A DNA stretch of 40,883 nt from Tangfeifania diversioriginum (GTDB lineage Bacteria > Bacteroidota > Bacteroidia > Bacteroidales > Prolixibacteraceae). Of this stretch, positions 8,483-17,590 are shown in pieces. The position numbers were made by a program, and so were the translations under genes. Each line of letters opens with the position of its first letter. The first letter of the stretch is position 1. The DNA is taken from contig CAMCBW010000047.1 in the NCBI GenBank assembly GCA_945873105.1, positions 1-40,883 of the forward strand. The letters are read 5' to 3'. The notes below the pieces were generated by a model. The model was given only the letters and a program-made list of their open reading frames with translations. It had not been told where the DNA came from and searched no databases.

Positions 8483-9931
8483 ATGAAAACAATAGCTGCA
8501 CTATTTCTATCCCTGGCGGCCTTCCATGGGTTGGTTGCCAATGCCAAACAAAGGCCCTCTCCCAACCTGGTTTTTGTATTTCCGGATGAGATGCGGGCCC
8601 AGGCGATGGGGTTTTTGGGAGAGGAGAAAGTTCAGACCCCAGTGCTCGACCGTTTCGTAAAAGAGAGCGTCTACTTCTCCAATGCGGTAAGCAACTACCC
8701 GGTATGCTCGCCTACCCGTGCCATGATCTTCAGCGGGCAATATCCGGTTAAGAACAGGGTGATAGGAAATTGTACCAGCGTTTCGGCACAGTTCGGATGC
8801 GAATTGCCTGCGGAGACCCGCTGCTGGTCGGATGTGTTGAAGGAGAAGGGTTATTCACTGGGTTACATCGGTAAATGGCACCTCGACTCCCCCCATGCAC
8901 CGTTTGTCAATACCAGCAACAACGCTGGGAATGTCAAATGGAACGAATGGACTCCACCCTCACGCCGCCATGGATTCGACTATTGGCATGCCTATGGCAC
9001 CTATGATCAACATCTTCGCCCCATGTACTGGGATACGGATGCCCCTCGCGACAGCTTTCAATATTACGATGAATGGGGACCCGAACACGAAGCAGACAGG
9101 GCGATCGATTTCATTAGGAATAAAAACGGGAAACTCCGTAAAAGCGGACAGCCATTTGCCCTGGTGGTCTCCATGAATCCGCCCCACATGGATTACAAGG
9201 CGGTTCCCCAGAAATACAAGGATCTTTACAAGGATCTGCCCATTGAATCGCTGATCAACAAGCCCAGTATCGATGCTGTCGGAACCAAATGGGGCGATCA
9301 CTACCGGAAGAGTGTCAAGGATTATTACGCAGGGATTAGCGGAGTGGACGAGCAGTTTGGCAGGATCCTGAAGGTTTTGGAAGAGGACGGACTGGCAGGG
9401 AATACCCTGGTGGTCTTCACCTCCGACCACGGGGATTGCATGGGCATTCATGGAGAGATTACCAAAAATAACTTGTATGAAGAATCGATGCGGGTTCCCT
9501 TGCTGATCCGGTTTCCCGGCAGGTTGAAACCACATACCGCCGACCTGTTGCTTTCTACTCCGGATCTCTACCCCACCCTGCTGGGATTGATGGGATTTGC
9601 CACCGCGATACCCGAAACAACAGATGGAGAGAACTTTGCCGGTTACCTCATGACCGGGAAGGGAAGGAAACCGGCCTCCCAATGGTACATGAGAATTTCG
9701 GACGGGAATCCGGCCGGGGGATTGCGCGGTGTCAGGACCGACCGGTATACCTTTGTCATTGATCAGGGCAAAGAAAACCAACAGAAGGTGATGCTCTTTG
9801 ACCGCCAAAATGATCCGTATCAATTGAAAAACATCGCGGGGGAAAGCCCTGAACTGGCCAAGGAGTTGACCACCCAACTCAGGGAGTGGCTGATGAAATA
9901 CCAGGATCCCTGGCTAAAGAATATGCCGTAG
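8483..9931 (+). CDS. secreted S1-family sulfatase (Cys-type)
   Basis: The third sulfatase of the window has 482 residues with a signal peptide (about 1-22). Its motif is CSPTR with Cys75 as the formylglycine precursor, the canonical C-x-P-x-R form. The metal-binding start is LVFVFPDEMRAQAMG, with Glu in place of the second Asp of the usual DD pair. GKWHLDSPH near 132 and TSDHGDCMGIHG near 313 form the rest of the site. The layout resembles uncharacterised polysaccharide sulfatases near the iduronate-2-sulfatase group. It is translated directly after the polyol dehydrogenase and ends against a convergent TonB receptor gene with a short hairpin between them. Confidence 0.92.
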   Translation: MKTIAALFLSLAAFHGLVANAKQRPSPNLVFVFPDEMRAQAMGFLGEEKVQTPVLDRFVKESVYFSNAVSNYPVCSPTRAMIFSGQYPVKNRVIGNCTSVSAQFGCELPAETRCWSDVLKEKGYSLGYIGKWHLDSPHAPFVNTSNNAGNVKWNEWTPPSRRHGFDYWHAYGTYDQHLRPMYWDTDAPRDSFQYYDEWGPEHEADRAIDFIRNKNGKLRKSGQPFALVVSMNPPHMDYKAVPQKYKDLYKDLPIESLINKPSIDAVGTKWGDHYRKSVKDYYAGISGVDEQFGRILKVLEEDGLAGNTLVVFTSDHGDCMGIHGEITKNNLYEESMRVPLLIRFPGRLKPHTADLLLSTPDLYPTLLGLMGFATAIPETTDGENFAGYLMTGKGRKPASQWYMRISDGNPAGGLRGVRTDRYTFVIDQGKENQQKVMLFDRQNDPYQLKNIAGESPELAKELTTQLREWLMKYQDPWLKNMP

Positions 9932-9945
9932 AAAAGCAAACTGAC

Positions 9946-9966
9946 GGGGTGACTCTAACTCACCCC
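9946..9966. terminator. hairpin between convergent genes
   Basis: GGGGTGA (9946-9952) pairs with TCACCCC (9960-9966) across a 7-base loop. It sits between the sulfatase stop at 9931 and the convergent receptor stop at 9978. No T-tract follows on either strand, so termination strength is uncertain. Confidence 0.45.
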
Positions 9967-9977
9967 ATAAGTTGCAA

Positions 9978-12212
9978 CTACCGACTGATCGTAAACGGTA
10001 TCTTCAGACTGAAGGCAAGATTCCGCCCCTGATTGAAATAGCCTGCCTCCTTCAAGGTGGAAAGGTGGTCAATGTACTTGATATCGAAAATGTTGTTGAG
10101 CGTCAATCCCAATTCAACCGGCTGGTTGGATACTTTGACCGTGGCACCGATTCCTGTATCAAAAAGGGTATAGCCCGGAGTTGCCTCCTCCTCATGGGCA
10201 AGGTTGCGCTGGTCAAAAGCATGAAAGGCACTGAATTTAAGGTAGCCATTCTCCAACAATCCGAGCTGCTTTCTTTCACCCCTGATTTCCATCCTCAACT
10301 TGTGGGCTGGGATGAGTGGCAGATATTCTCCATCCTCCCGCTTCCCGGTTACTGAGCTGTAGGTGGTCTCAAAATGGAGCCACTCCAACTGTTTGGGGTG
10401 GAGGTGGACCACTGCTTCGCCACCGTAGAGTCCAGCATTGGCCTGCAGGTATTTGTACACCGGAAAACCATCCGCACTTTCAGTCCCGGTAGGCGAAAGG
10501 AAGATGTAGTCATTGATTTTGTTGTAGAATCCGGCCAGATCGAACGAGACATGGTCGATGTGGTAATGCAGGCTAAGGTCACTGCCATAGGCCCGCTGTG
10601 GCAGCAATGCCGCATTTCCCTCCTCGTAGCGGTTCTCGTGCAACCCTTTGGAGGTGAGTTCTGCCAGGTTGGGAGCCCTGAAAGCTGCGGAGAAATTGGC
10701 CCGAAAAAACAGGATGTCCTGCAAGTCGTAGGTGGCACCCAACGATCCGCTGAAACTGTCGTAGGTGTTGGAGACAGCAGGGTGATAAGCTGGATCGGAT
10801 AGGTCTCCATAGGACTCCGTATCGATCAGCCGGTGATCGTACCTGGCGCCGCCCTGTACCTTGAGGGTCTTGAAAAAGTTGTACTGCAACAAGGTAAATC
10901 CCGAGTAATTTTTGGTTACGGCATCCGGAAGCAAAATGGTTTCTCTACCGTGAAGGTTCTCATTGTGTTGGTCAAATCCCTGAAATCCAAGAATGTATTC
11001 ACCATTTTTGGTAGAGGGCAGGTAGAGTTTTGTCTCGTAGGTCAAAGTCGACAAACCCATCTCAATAAATGGATCTCTCCTTTCATCGTAATGAAGCAAG
11101 TTGGCTTTCTGCAGGGCAGCGTTAAATTCAAGTTTGTACTTTCCGAGGTAGAGTTTATTCTGGCTTGAGAGCAGCCGGTTGCCAAAAGTCTGGTACCAGA
11201 TTTCACTCTTCCGGCCTCTTTCATTGATCAATGGAATCACATCCGGCTCCACCAATCCCAGCCTTTGTTCTCCTGCATCAAAGTAGAGCTTAAAGGAACC
11301 GATCTTGCTGGTATAGCCGGCATTCCCCTTGAAGGACCATTCGTTGAACCGAGAGTTGGGCACAAAGGTTCCTCCTCCCTGGAGGTAGTCGGCATTGGTT
11401 TTTCCACCCCCACGGAGTCCCCAGAAAAAATGGCCTGAAGAGCCTTTGACACCCAAATTGGAAACTGCCCCCAGGGAGTTGGAATAGAGTTGGGTATTGA
11501 AATCCCCCTGGATTTGTCCGACAGGAGCCGGTTTTTCCTTCACAAAATCGATCACGCCTCCGATCGCATCGGAGCCGTAAAGCAGGGAGGCAGGCCCTTT
11601 GATGACCTCCACGCTCTCAATGCCAAATTCATCTATCCCCATGGGGTGGTGGTCTGAATATTGGTAATTCTCGAATCTTACCCCATTGCTCAAAACCAGG
11701 ATATCGTTCATGGCCAAACCCCTGATGACTGGTTTTGAGATACCATTCCCCTTTGAAATCATGTCGACACCCGGAATCCTGGTAAGGGATTCGGCGAAAT
11801 TTGGGGTGCCGGAGCTGCTGATTACCCCTGATTTGATCACATCGATTTTTACGGCTGTTTCGTGCTGGGTGGAGTTGTAGCCTCCCACTACCACCACCTC
11901 CTGGGTCTCTATGGGAGATTGCTTCAAGGCAATATTGACTTCCAGCGGAGCACCTGACATGTCCACGCGCTCCAACCTGCTGTTGTAACCCATGTAGGAA
12001 TATTGAATTTTCAGGGTGCCAATCGGAAGACCTTTGAGCAGGTAATGTCCTGTGAGATCGGTTACCGTACCGGTGTGGTGTTCGGGTATGTAGACTACAG
12101 CCCCGATCAATGGCTCTCCCTGCTGGGTCGAAATTACCCCGGAAAGTTCATTTTGACCAAAGAGGGAAACTCCTGAAAATAGCAGGAGTAGGAAGAAATA
12201 TATTTTGCTCAT
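9978..12212 (-). CDS. TonB-dependent outer-membrane receptor, ZnuD-like (probable metal uptake)
   Basis: The start at 12212 is preferred over the longer frame to 12299 because it gives a clean signal peptide (MSKIYFFLLLLFSG), for 744 residues. The order is signal peptide, carboxypeptidase-regulatory-like domain (about 20-105), plug domain, and a 22-strand-type barrel ending in Phe-rich strands. The plug contains KPVIRGLAMNDILVLSNG, DHHPMGID and IEVIKGPASLLYGSDAIGGV-like text; the RGL...DHH...KGPASLLYGS pattern recalls the zinc receptor ZnuD. It is not a SusC glycan receptor: it is shorter and no SusD follows. A His/Cys-rich small protein is encoded just upstream on the same strand, supporting a metal substrate. 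Zinc, copper or another ion cannot be told apart by eye. Confidence 0.88.
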   Translation of the reverse strand: MSKIYFFLLLLFSGVSLFGQNELSGVISTQQGEPLIGAVVYIPEHHTGTVTDLTGHYLLKGLPIGTLKIQYSYMGYNSRLERVDMSGAPLEVNIALKQSPIETQEVVVVGGYNSTQHETAVKIDVIKSGVISSSGTPNFAESLTRIPGVDMISKGNGISKPVIRGLAMNDILVLSNGVRFENYQYSDHHPMGIDEFGIESVEVIKGPASLLYGSDAIGGVIDFVKEKPAPVGQIQGDFNTQLYSNSLGAVSNLGVKGSSGHFFWGLRGGGKTNADYLQGGGTFVPNSRFNEWSFKGNAGYTSKIGSFKLYFDAGEQRLGLVEPDVIPLINERGRKSEIWYQTFGNRLLSSQNKLYLGKYKLEFNAALQKANLLHYDERRDPFIEMGLSTLTYETKLYLPSTKNGEYILGFQGFDQHNENLHGRETILLPDAVTKNYSGFTLLQYNFFKTLKVQGGARYDHRLIDTESYGDLSDPAYHPAVSNTYDSFSGSLGATYDLQDILFFRANFSAAFRAPNLAELTSKGLHENRYEEGNAALLPQRAYGSDLSLHYHIDHVSFDLAGFYNKINDYIFLSPTGTESADGFPVYKYLQANAGLYGGEAVVHLHPKQLEWLHFETTYSSVTGKREDGEYLPLIPAHKLRMEIRGERKQLGLLENGYLKFSAFHAFDQRNLAHEEEATPGYTLFDTGIGATVKVSNQPVELGLTLNNIFDIKYIDHLSTLKEAGYFNQGRNLAFSLKIPFTISR

Positions 12213-12459
12213 CTTTTGATTTTTTTGATCGTACAAAGAATTTATCACATGGACATTCCCGGTAGGGAGGAGTTGAACCATGGATATTTGAAGTGACATT
12301 TACCGTTGGTGAAAATACCCGGCACCTCCCAAAGGGAGAAACTTAGGTGGTACTGCCCGCCAGAAACGGTTTACAGCAACCAACAGCCGTCCGGCAGAAA
12401 GTGCCAGATTATTGCCCGCTGAAATGCGGAATGCAAACTATTGCGTTCGTAAGGGAGTA

Positions 12460-12780
12460 TTAAACCAAACTGAAAACCGGGGGGCCTCGTACAGAGACTA
12501 CCTGCAGGCAGGCGGTGATGAATGGTGCACTGTAATTGATGACAAGCTTCTCAAAAGTGAGGAGAATGGGTGCATTTACAGTGGTCGGTGGCTGATTGGA
12601 AAAGAGCGGAAAATGGAATTCACAAACCGCGCAAGCCTCATGTGATTCGTGCAGGGCAGTACCATCGCAGGCATGAAAATCTACCGCTTCATCATGGTGA
12701 TGATGAAGCTGCACTGAGGTTGGATAGAGGAACAACCAGAGCAGTAGAACGGGCAAAATATTTTTAAAACAAACTTTCAA
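12460..12780 (-). CDS. small His/Cys-rich membrane or exported protein
   Basis: This 106-residue protein is not recognised as a named family. Residues 1-21 form a hydrophobic signal or anchor. The mature part begins with a four-His run (His26-29) and continues with His36, Cys38, His44, His47, Cys50, Cys53 and His56, including a C-x2-C pair. The second half has a hydrophobic segment without metal-type residues. This is what a metal-binding periplasmic peptide would look like; DUF2946-like small proteins are one possible comparison. It lies about 250 bases upstream of the ZnuD-like receptor on the same strand, so a shared role in metal capture or sensing is inferred. Confidence 0.7.
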   Translation of the reverse strand: MKVCFKNILPVLLLWLFLYPTSVQLHHHHDEAVDFHACDGTALHESHEACAVCEFHFPLFSNQPPTTVNAPILLTFEKLVINYSAPFITACLQVVSVRGPPVFSLV

Positions 12781-12813
12781 AGGTGCAACAATGGGTTTCC
12801 TTACTTATAACGT

Positions 12814-12831
12814 ACCCTGAAGCAGCAGGGT
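12814..12831. other. short hairpin between two minus-strand genes
   Basis: ACCCTG (12814-12819) pairs with CAGGGT (12826-12831). It lies immediately after the stop of the membrane-protein gene ending at 12833, upstream of the small His-rich gene. There is no T-tract, so it is at most a weak terminator or mRNA 3'-end stabiliser. Confidence 0.3.
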
Positions 12832-12832
12832 T

Positions 12833-14467
12833 TCACCTCCGACCCAAACTCATGTTCCTGAATGCCGAAATATCGATCAGCCCATTGGTGTCGTTGTCAA
12901 AGGTGATCTGGATACTGTCGCCTGCCATGGTCACCGGCATTTCGTTCGAGATCTGGGATGAGCCGATAAAGATGTTGTTCATTCCGGCTACGGTGAAATA
13001 GTAGAAACTGTTGCCATTTTTGGTATCCGACTGGATACGGTTGACCACCGTCTTCAGCAGCATCTTATTGGTCACATTTTTGGGATTGATTTTATTACCA
13101 GCCATGTTGTAGGCATTCTTGTAAGCCATCAAGGTCTCCACCAGCGTATTGCCCACACCAACAATCGTATAGTCCTCGATGGCTACCATGGCAAACATTT
13201 TCACCAGTCCACCGTTGTCCTTGAGCGTCATCATATAGGTTGGAATGTTGTTGATGTTGTAGGGGATGGGGAGTGAAGAGGTGTAACGCTTCTCCTGTAC
13301 CTTGCCTACGGCCGAATTTTCGGCGGCAAACTCCGTAGCTCCGCTTTGCTTGTACCAGACTGCTTTTTTGGTCCGTGTATCGATCAAGACAAAACCAACC
13401 GTAGCTTCATCGGCTCCTACAGAGGTAAGGCCAGTATACCAATATGACCTATTGTCCTCGCCGTAAACCAGCGAGAGCTTCTGTGTGATCTGCAGTTTAT
13501 TTTCGTTGGAGAAATTCCAGAATCCTTTGACAAAATTGCCCCAGTCGTTGAGCTGCTCCGCTACAAATTGATCGGGCTGAATCCGGTCAATCCATACAGG
13601 TGCCTCATCAATGGAGTATTCTGTGCATTTCCCGGTCTCTGTATTGACGACCACTACCCCAACCGCATCGTCCCCATAGAAGCCAATCTTCTTTTTGTAT
13701 TTGGTAATCACCCAGTAGGGATTGCCCTCGTCGTCAATTTCAAAAGAATAATCGGTTAAACCAGTGTTGTAGAAACCACTGAAGTAGAGGTGCCTTTCCA
13801 AATAGTCGCCGAAGAAGGCCTCCGGCTGGTATTTGATGATGGCCTTTTTCCCGTTGATCTCCTGTACCAGTTTGACATCCCTTTCGTTGCAAGCGTTGAC
13901 CATGACATAACCATTGGTTCCCTCACTGTTTTTGTTCCATTTGAAGAAGCCCGAATGAAGCAATGGCGCTACCCAATAGAGATCATTTTTTACTTTTTGA
14001 ATGTGGAAAGTACCCAACCGTACCTGGCTTCCCAGTGCAGGTTGTGCCCCCAGGACTTTGTCACCCAATAGGTTGGCGAGCGGCTCATCAACCACCCTGA
14101 TCTTCTCGATCGAGATGGGCGCCATATGGGTAGAGAGGTTCTCCCCGATCTCCACCGTGCCGATCAATTCCCTGTAATCGCTCCACCTGAACAAGGACCA
14201 GGAGAGAACGGCAGGTACAACCGTCATGTAGCACAGCAAAGCGATAAAGATCCATTTTGGAACTGCCATGCTCGTCAGCATCTTCAATGCCTGCATCTCA
14301 TTGGTCACCTGGGGGACCATGCGGAGATTTAGGATGACCCAAATCAAAGTCAATGCTCCGATCAGGACTGGAAAACCCGGAAATCCAAAGGCTAAAACCG
14401 GCATCTGGGTATAAATGGCGATCAGAGCTACGATAAGCAGGATGGATATTTGATTGATTCTTTTCAT
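12833..14467 (-). CDS. large membrane-anchored protein with PepSY-like extracytoplasmic segments
   Basis: The 544-residue protein has three predicted membrane helices near residues 7-25, 31-48 and 71-92, followed by a long soluble region of about 450 residues. In that region phrases such as NPYWVITKYKK followed by GVVVVNTETGKCTEY, and again TVGFVLIDTRTKKAVWYKQ, recall the strand pattern of PepSY-type repeats. I cannot name a function. A homologous group of long hypothetical membrane proteins seems likely. It is transcribed alone, away from the convergent small metal-type gene's promoter region, with 270 AT-rich bases separating it from the divergent ATPase. Confidence 0.75.
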   Translation of the reverse strand: MKRINQISILLIVALIAIYTQMPVLAFGFPGFPVLIGALTLIWVILNLRMVPQVTNEMQALKMLTSMAVPKWIFIALLCYMTVVPAVLSWSLFRWSDYRELIGTVEIGENLSTHMAPISIEKIRVVDEPLANLLGDKVLGAQPALGSQVRLGTFHIQKVKNDLYWVAPLLHSGFFKWNKNSEGTNGYVMVNACNERDVKLVQEINGKKAIIKYQPEAFFGDYLERHLYFSGFYNTGLTDYSFEIDDEGNPYWVITKYKKKIGFYGDDAVGVVVVNTETGKCTEYSIDEAPVWIDRIQPDQFVAEQLNDWGNFVKGFWNFSNENKLQITQKLSLVYGEDNRSYWYTGLTSVGADEATVGFVLIDTRTKKAVWYKQSGATEFAAENSAVGKVQEKRYTSSLPIPYNINNIPTYMMTLKDNGGLVKMFAMVAIEDYTIVGVGNTLVETLMAYKNAYNMAGNKINPKNVTNKMLLKTVVNRIQSDTKNGNSFYYFTVAGMNNIFIGSSQISNEMPVTMAGDSIQITFDNDTNGLIDISAFRNMSLGRR

Positions 14468-14637
14468 GGCAATTCGAATTTGTCTGTTGAATTTGTCTGA
14501 TCAAATTTAGTCAAATTAATCTGTATCCATATTGAATTGACATTTGCACCTCACTGTTTTTTGGAAGAGTCCATAGGGCGAAATTGAATAGTCCCAGAAG
14601 TGGGACAAGAACTTGTATCTGCAAAAAAAAAATCAAA

Positions 14638-14736
14638 CTTGCCTTGACTTTCTCATGATATTAAAGCATATTTGCCTTGACTTTCTCATGTAATATAAGT
14701 ATATTTGCCTCGACAATTTCATTAATTTGACAATAT
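14638..14736. repeat. three 33-bp tandem repeats abutting a start codon
   Basis: Units are 14638-14670, 14671-14703 and 14704-14736. The first two share GCCTTGACTTTCTCATG and differ mainly at the 3' end; the third is degenerate (GCCTCGACAATTTCAT). The unit junction at 14701-14708 reads TATATTTG, a match to the Bacteroidota -7 element. A TTGA at 14676-14679 lies about 20 bases before it. The array ends one base before the ATG of the AAA ATPase, so promoter and leader appear to be made of the repeat itself. Confidence 0.85.
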
Positions 14737-14737
14737 A

Positions 14738-16060
14738 ATGATGCAAAGAACTATATATCAGACGCTAATAGAATGGAAAAAATTCCAGCCACATAAGGTC
14801 CTGTTGTTGAGAGGGGCAAGGCAGGTCGGAAAGACTTTTGTTGCAAGGGAACTGGGCAAAACATTCGACTATTTTGTTGAGGTGAACTTCGAGCGGGATA
14901 CTGATACCCAGCTTTTTTTCGATCAAAATTTTGATCCGGAGCGGATCTGCACCAATTTGTCGGCCTATTATGGCATCCCAATTGAAGAAGAAAAAACCCT
15001 GCTCTTTTTCGATGAGATTCAGGCCTGTCCCAAAGCGATACAGGCTCTCCGGTTTTTCTACGAATCGAAACCCAAGCTGCATGTGATGGCTGCCGGCTCA
15101 TTGCTGGAATTTGCTTTGTCTGATCTATCCTCATTCGGAGTGGGAAGAATTCGATCCATTTTTATGCATCCCATGTCTTTTGATGAATTTTTGCTGGCAC
15201 ACAAGGAGGGGCTCTTGGTCGAACTAAAAAAGGGAGCTTCTTCTGCGAACCCGCTGAATCCTGCTTTTCACAACAAGCTGACCGAATACCTGAAAAAATT
15301 CATGGTGACAGGTGGCATGCCCGAAGTGGTTAAAACCTATCTCGATAAGGGTTCAAATATCCCTGCCGTTCAATCTGTTTTGACCGACATTATGGTATCG
15401 CTTTATGATGATTTTGTGAAATATAAAAAGCGCTCTCCAGTACTTCGTCTTAGGGAAGTATTGGATTCAGTTATCCAGCAGGCAGGAGGTAAATACATCT
15501 ATGCCAAAGCAGGAGAACTGATTAACATTGCCCAGGCCAAAGAGGCGGTTGATTTGCTGGAAATGGCAGGTTTGGTGCACAAAGTCTATCACTCTTCTTG
15601 TCAGGGAATTCCTTTGGGAGCTGGTGCTAACCACAAATTGTTCAAGGTTTTGTTCCTGGATACAGGACTCCTGCAACAAAATGCCGGATTGCATCTGGCC
15701 GACATCCTGGTTGCCCGGAATACAGAGATGCTTAACAAAGGGAGAATAGCCGAAATCTTTGCCGGGATGGAAATGATCAAGTATGAGTCACCAGAGAACC
15801 GGCCTCAACTCTATTACTGGCACCGCGAAAAGAGAGGCAGCACTGCAGAGGTGGATTATCTGTTCAATGACCATGGCACTATTAAACCAGTAGAAATAAA
15901 ATCTGGGAGTAGCGGGAAGATGCAAAGTCTGCATCAATTTCTCAATGAAAGGGAGGCAACCAGAGGAATCAGAATCTCCCTGGAAAATTTTGGGACCTAT
16001 GACAAGATTGATGTAATCCCGCTCTATGCAATCTCCAATTTATTTGAAAGCAGGTTGTAA
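14738..16060 (+). CDS. AAA_14/DUF4143-family ATPase
   Basis: The 440-residue protein has the family architecture: an N-terminal AAA ATPase and a C-terminal DUF4143 domain. The Walker A motif is GARQVGKT near 28, and the Walker B motif is LLFFDEIQACP near 91. FGVGRIRSIFMHPMSFDEF near 130 is typical. The C-terminal VDYLF...PVEIKSG resembles the D-ExK core of PD-(D/E)XK nuclease folds, as commonly seen in this family. Cellular role is not established for most members; many are mobile or strain-variable. Two adjacent ATG codons (14738 and 14741) could each be the start. No Shine-Dalgarno is visible because the tandem repeats run up to the start. It converges on the corrinoid activator gene 32 bases downstream. 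Confidence 0.92.
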   Translation: MMQRTIYQTLIEWKKFQPHKVLLLRGARQVGKTFVARELGKTFDYFVEVNFERDTDTQLFFDQNFDPERICTNLSAYYGIPIEEEKTLLFFDEIQACPKAIQALRFFYESKPKLHVMAAGSLLEFALSDLSSFGVGRIRSIFMHPMSFDEFLLAHKEGLLVELKKGASSANPLNPAFHNKLTEYLKKFMVTGGMPEVVKTYLDKGSNIPAVQSVLTDIMVSLYDDFVKYKKRSPVLRLREVLDSVIQQAGGKYIYAKAGELINIAQAKEAVDLLEMAGLVHKVYHSSCQGIPLGAGANHKLFKVLFLDTGLLQQNAGLHLADILVARNTEMLNKGRIAEIFAGMEMIKYESPENRPQLYYWHREKRGSTAEVDYLFNDHGTIKPVEIKSGSSGKMQSLHQFLNEREATRGIRISLENFGTYDKIDVIPLYAISNLFESRL

Positions 16061-16092
16061 CTCACCCGGTCGCAAACGTAATGGAAAGGGGA

Positions 16093-17580
16093 TTATCCCA
16101 GCATCATCTTGCTGATGTAGATATCCTGAAAATCGGGGAAGCCTTCGAGATTCACATGGCTGGTTTTGGTAAGTATTTCGGCAGCCAGCTCCCCTTTGCC
16201 AAACAGAAACATCTTGGCTCCGATCAGGGCGGTATTTCCCATTTTGTGCAATTTATCCTCCGTCGTCTCTACCATTCCAGTCGAAAGGAGATGTTCGGTA
16301 TGGATGTAATTGCCAAACCCTCCGGCAATGTAAACCTTCGAGATCGCTGAAGGATCAATGGACAGGTTTCTTGCCAGGATAGTAATGCCGGCGGCAATGG
16401 CAGCCTTGGCCAGCAGAAACTCATAAATATCTTTTTGGGTCAGGTGGATGGATCCTTCAATCTGCAGGCTATCGGCCCCCGAACTGATCTCGCCGAACAT
16501 TCCAATCAATTCCTGTTTCTGAAGGAGAGCTACCGCATCGATCAGGGCACTGCCACAAATGCCTTTGGGTTCAGTATTCCCGATCACAGAAGAAACCATC
16601 TTGTTGTCTGCCAATCGGATAGAGGAGATAGCCCCGGTAACCGCCCGCATCCCCATCGAGAGGTTGGCCCCCTCGAAGGCCGGACCGGCTGCGGTGGAGG
16701 CACAAATGATCCGATCCCTGTTGCCAACAACAATTTCCCCGTTGGTTCCCAGATCGATCAAAGCGGTAAATTCTTCCTTTTGGTGGAGGCCAGTTGCAGC
16801 GATCCCTGCCAGGATATCACTGCCCACAAAACTTCCTATCGATGGATAAAACTGGACAAGGGTACTTTCGGGCACCTCCCAGTCAAGTTCCGACGCTGAA
16901 AAATTCTGCATTCCAATGTCATCTGTTTGAAAAGGATAACAGGATAGCGGAGTCAGATCCAGGTCGCTGAAAATCCGCTGCATCAACGTGTTTCCGACCA
17001 ATACCACCTTACCAGGAAGTTGTTGGCTACTTTTCAGCATCGACTGAATCATCCGCCCAATGGTTGATCTGATCAGTTGTGTCATTTCTGCTGCATGTCC
17101 ATCCAGTCCAGCCTGGATACGGGAGATCAGGTCTGCGCCAAATTTCACCTGCGGATTGAGGAGGGTCTCCACTGCAAGGATAGCGGCTGTTTTCAAATCT
17201 ACCAGCTGTGTAACAATGGTCGTAGTTCCGAGATCTACAGCTATGCCAACGCCGCTTTCTGCTACAAATTCAAAACTGGACTCGTCGGCCAGGATCAGGT
17301 GATCGAACTGTTCGACCTGTAGGGTGATGGAGGAGGTGCAACGGCTCATGCAGGCCAACCGTCGGTCGGCGGGAAGACGAAGCACCTCCAGTTTCTGCCG
17401 GTGCCGCTCCGAGACATCAATTACACCCTGCAGCAATTGAATCTGGCATTTGCCGCAGCTCCCCTTTCCGCCACAAGGAAACTCCACTCCGTATTCGTGG
17501 AGCAGGTCAATCAGGGGTGTCTGGTCGTTAACGATCAGCTCCTTGCCGAGGGGATGCAGACGGATGGTATGTTGCTTCAT
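16093..17580 (-). CDS. corrinoid-protein reductive activator (2Fe-2S + ASKHA ATPase, RACo/DUF4445 type)
   Basis: The 495-residue protein uses ATP to drive electrons onto inactive Co(II) corrinoid and so reactivates methyltransferases. An N-terminal plant-type 2Fe-2S domain has Cys36, Cys42, Cys45 and Cys77. The C-terminal actin-like (ASKHA) domain shows VDLGTTTIVTQLVDL near 118, DLGTNGEIVVGN near 275, AGPAFEGANLSMGMRAV and IAGGFGNYIH near 440. It is shorter than the roughly 630-residue RACo of acetogens, with a reduced linker region, and it lacks the C-terminal 4Fe-4S cluster of archaeal RamA. It is the last gene of the methyl-transfer locus, separated from the CobW gene by a short hairpin stretch. 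Confidence 0.9.
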   Translation of the reverse strand: MKQHTIRLHPLGKELIVNDQTPLIDLLHEYGVEFPCGGKGSCGKCQIQLLQGVIDVSERHRQKLEVLRLPADRRLACMSRCTSSITLQVEQFDHLILADESSFEFVAESGVGIAVDLGTTTIVTQLVDLKTAAILAVETLLNPQVKFGADLISRIQAGLDGHAAEMTQLIRSTIGRMIQSMLKSSQQLPGKVVLVGNTLMQRIFSDLDLTPLSCYPFQTDDIGMQNFSASELDWEVPESTLVQFYPSIGSFVGSDILAGIAATGLHQKEEFTALIDLGTNGEIVVGNRDRIICASTAAGPAFEGANLSMGMRAVTGAISSIRLADNKMVSSVIGNTEPKGICGSALIDAVALLQKQELIGMFGEISSGADSLQIEGSIHLTQKDIYEFLLAKAAIAAGITILARNLSIDPSAISKVYIAGGFGNYIHTEHLLSTGMVETTEDKLHKMGNTALIGAKMFLFGKGELAAEILTKTSHVNLEGFPDFQDIYISKMMLG

Positions 17581-17590
17581 AATTTCTTAA

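Noticed and set aside
9978-12212. SusC-type glycan receptor serving the sulfatase operon
   Set aside because: It is shorter than SusC, has no SusD partner, lies on the opposite strand, and its plug resembles metal-ion receptors.
12213-12459. Possible cobalamin riboswitch upstream of the TonB receptor
   Set aside because: The minus strand has words such as GAGGTGCCGGG, but the expected ordered core elements of a cobalamin riboswitch are not present in sequence. The receptor looks more like a metal-ion receptor.
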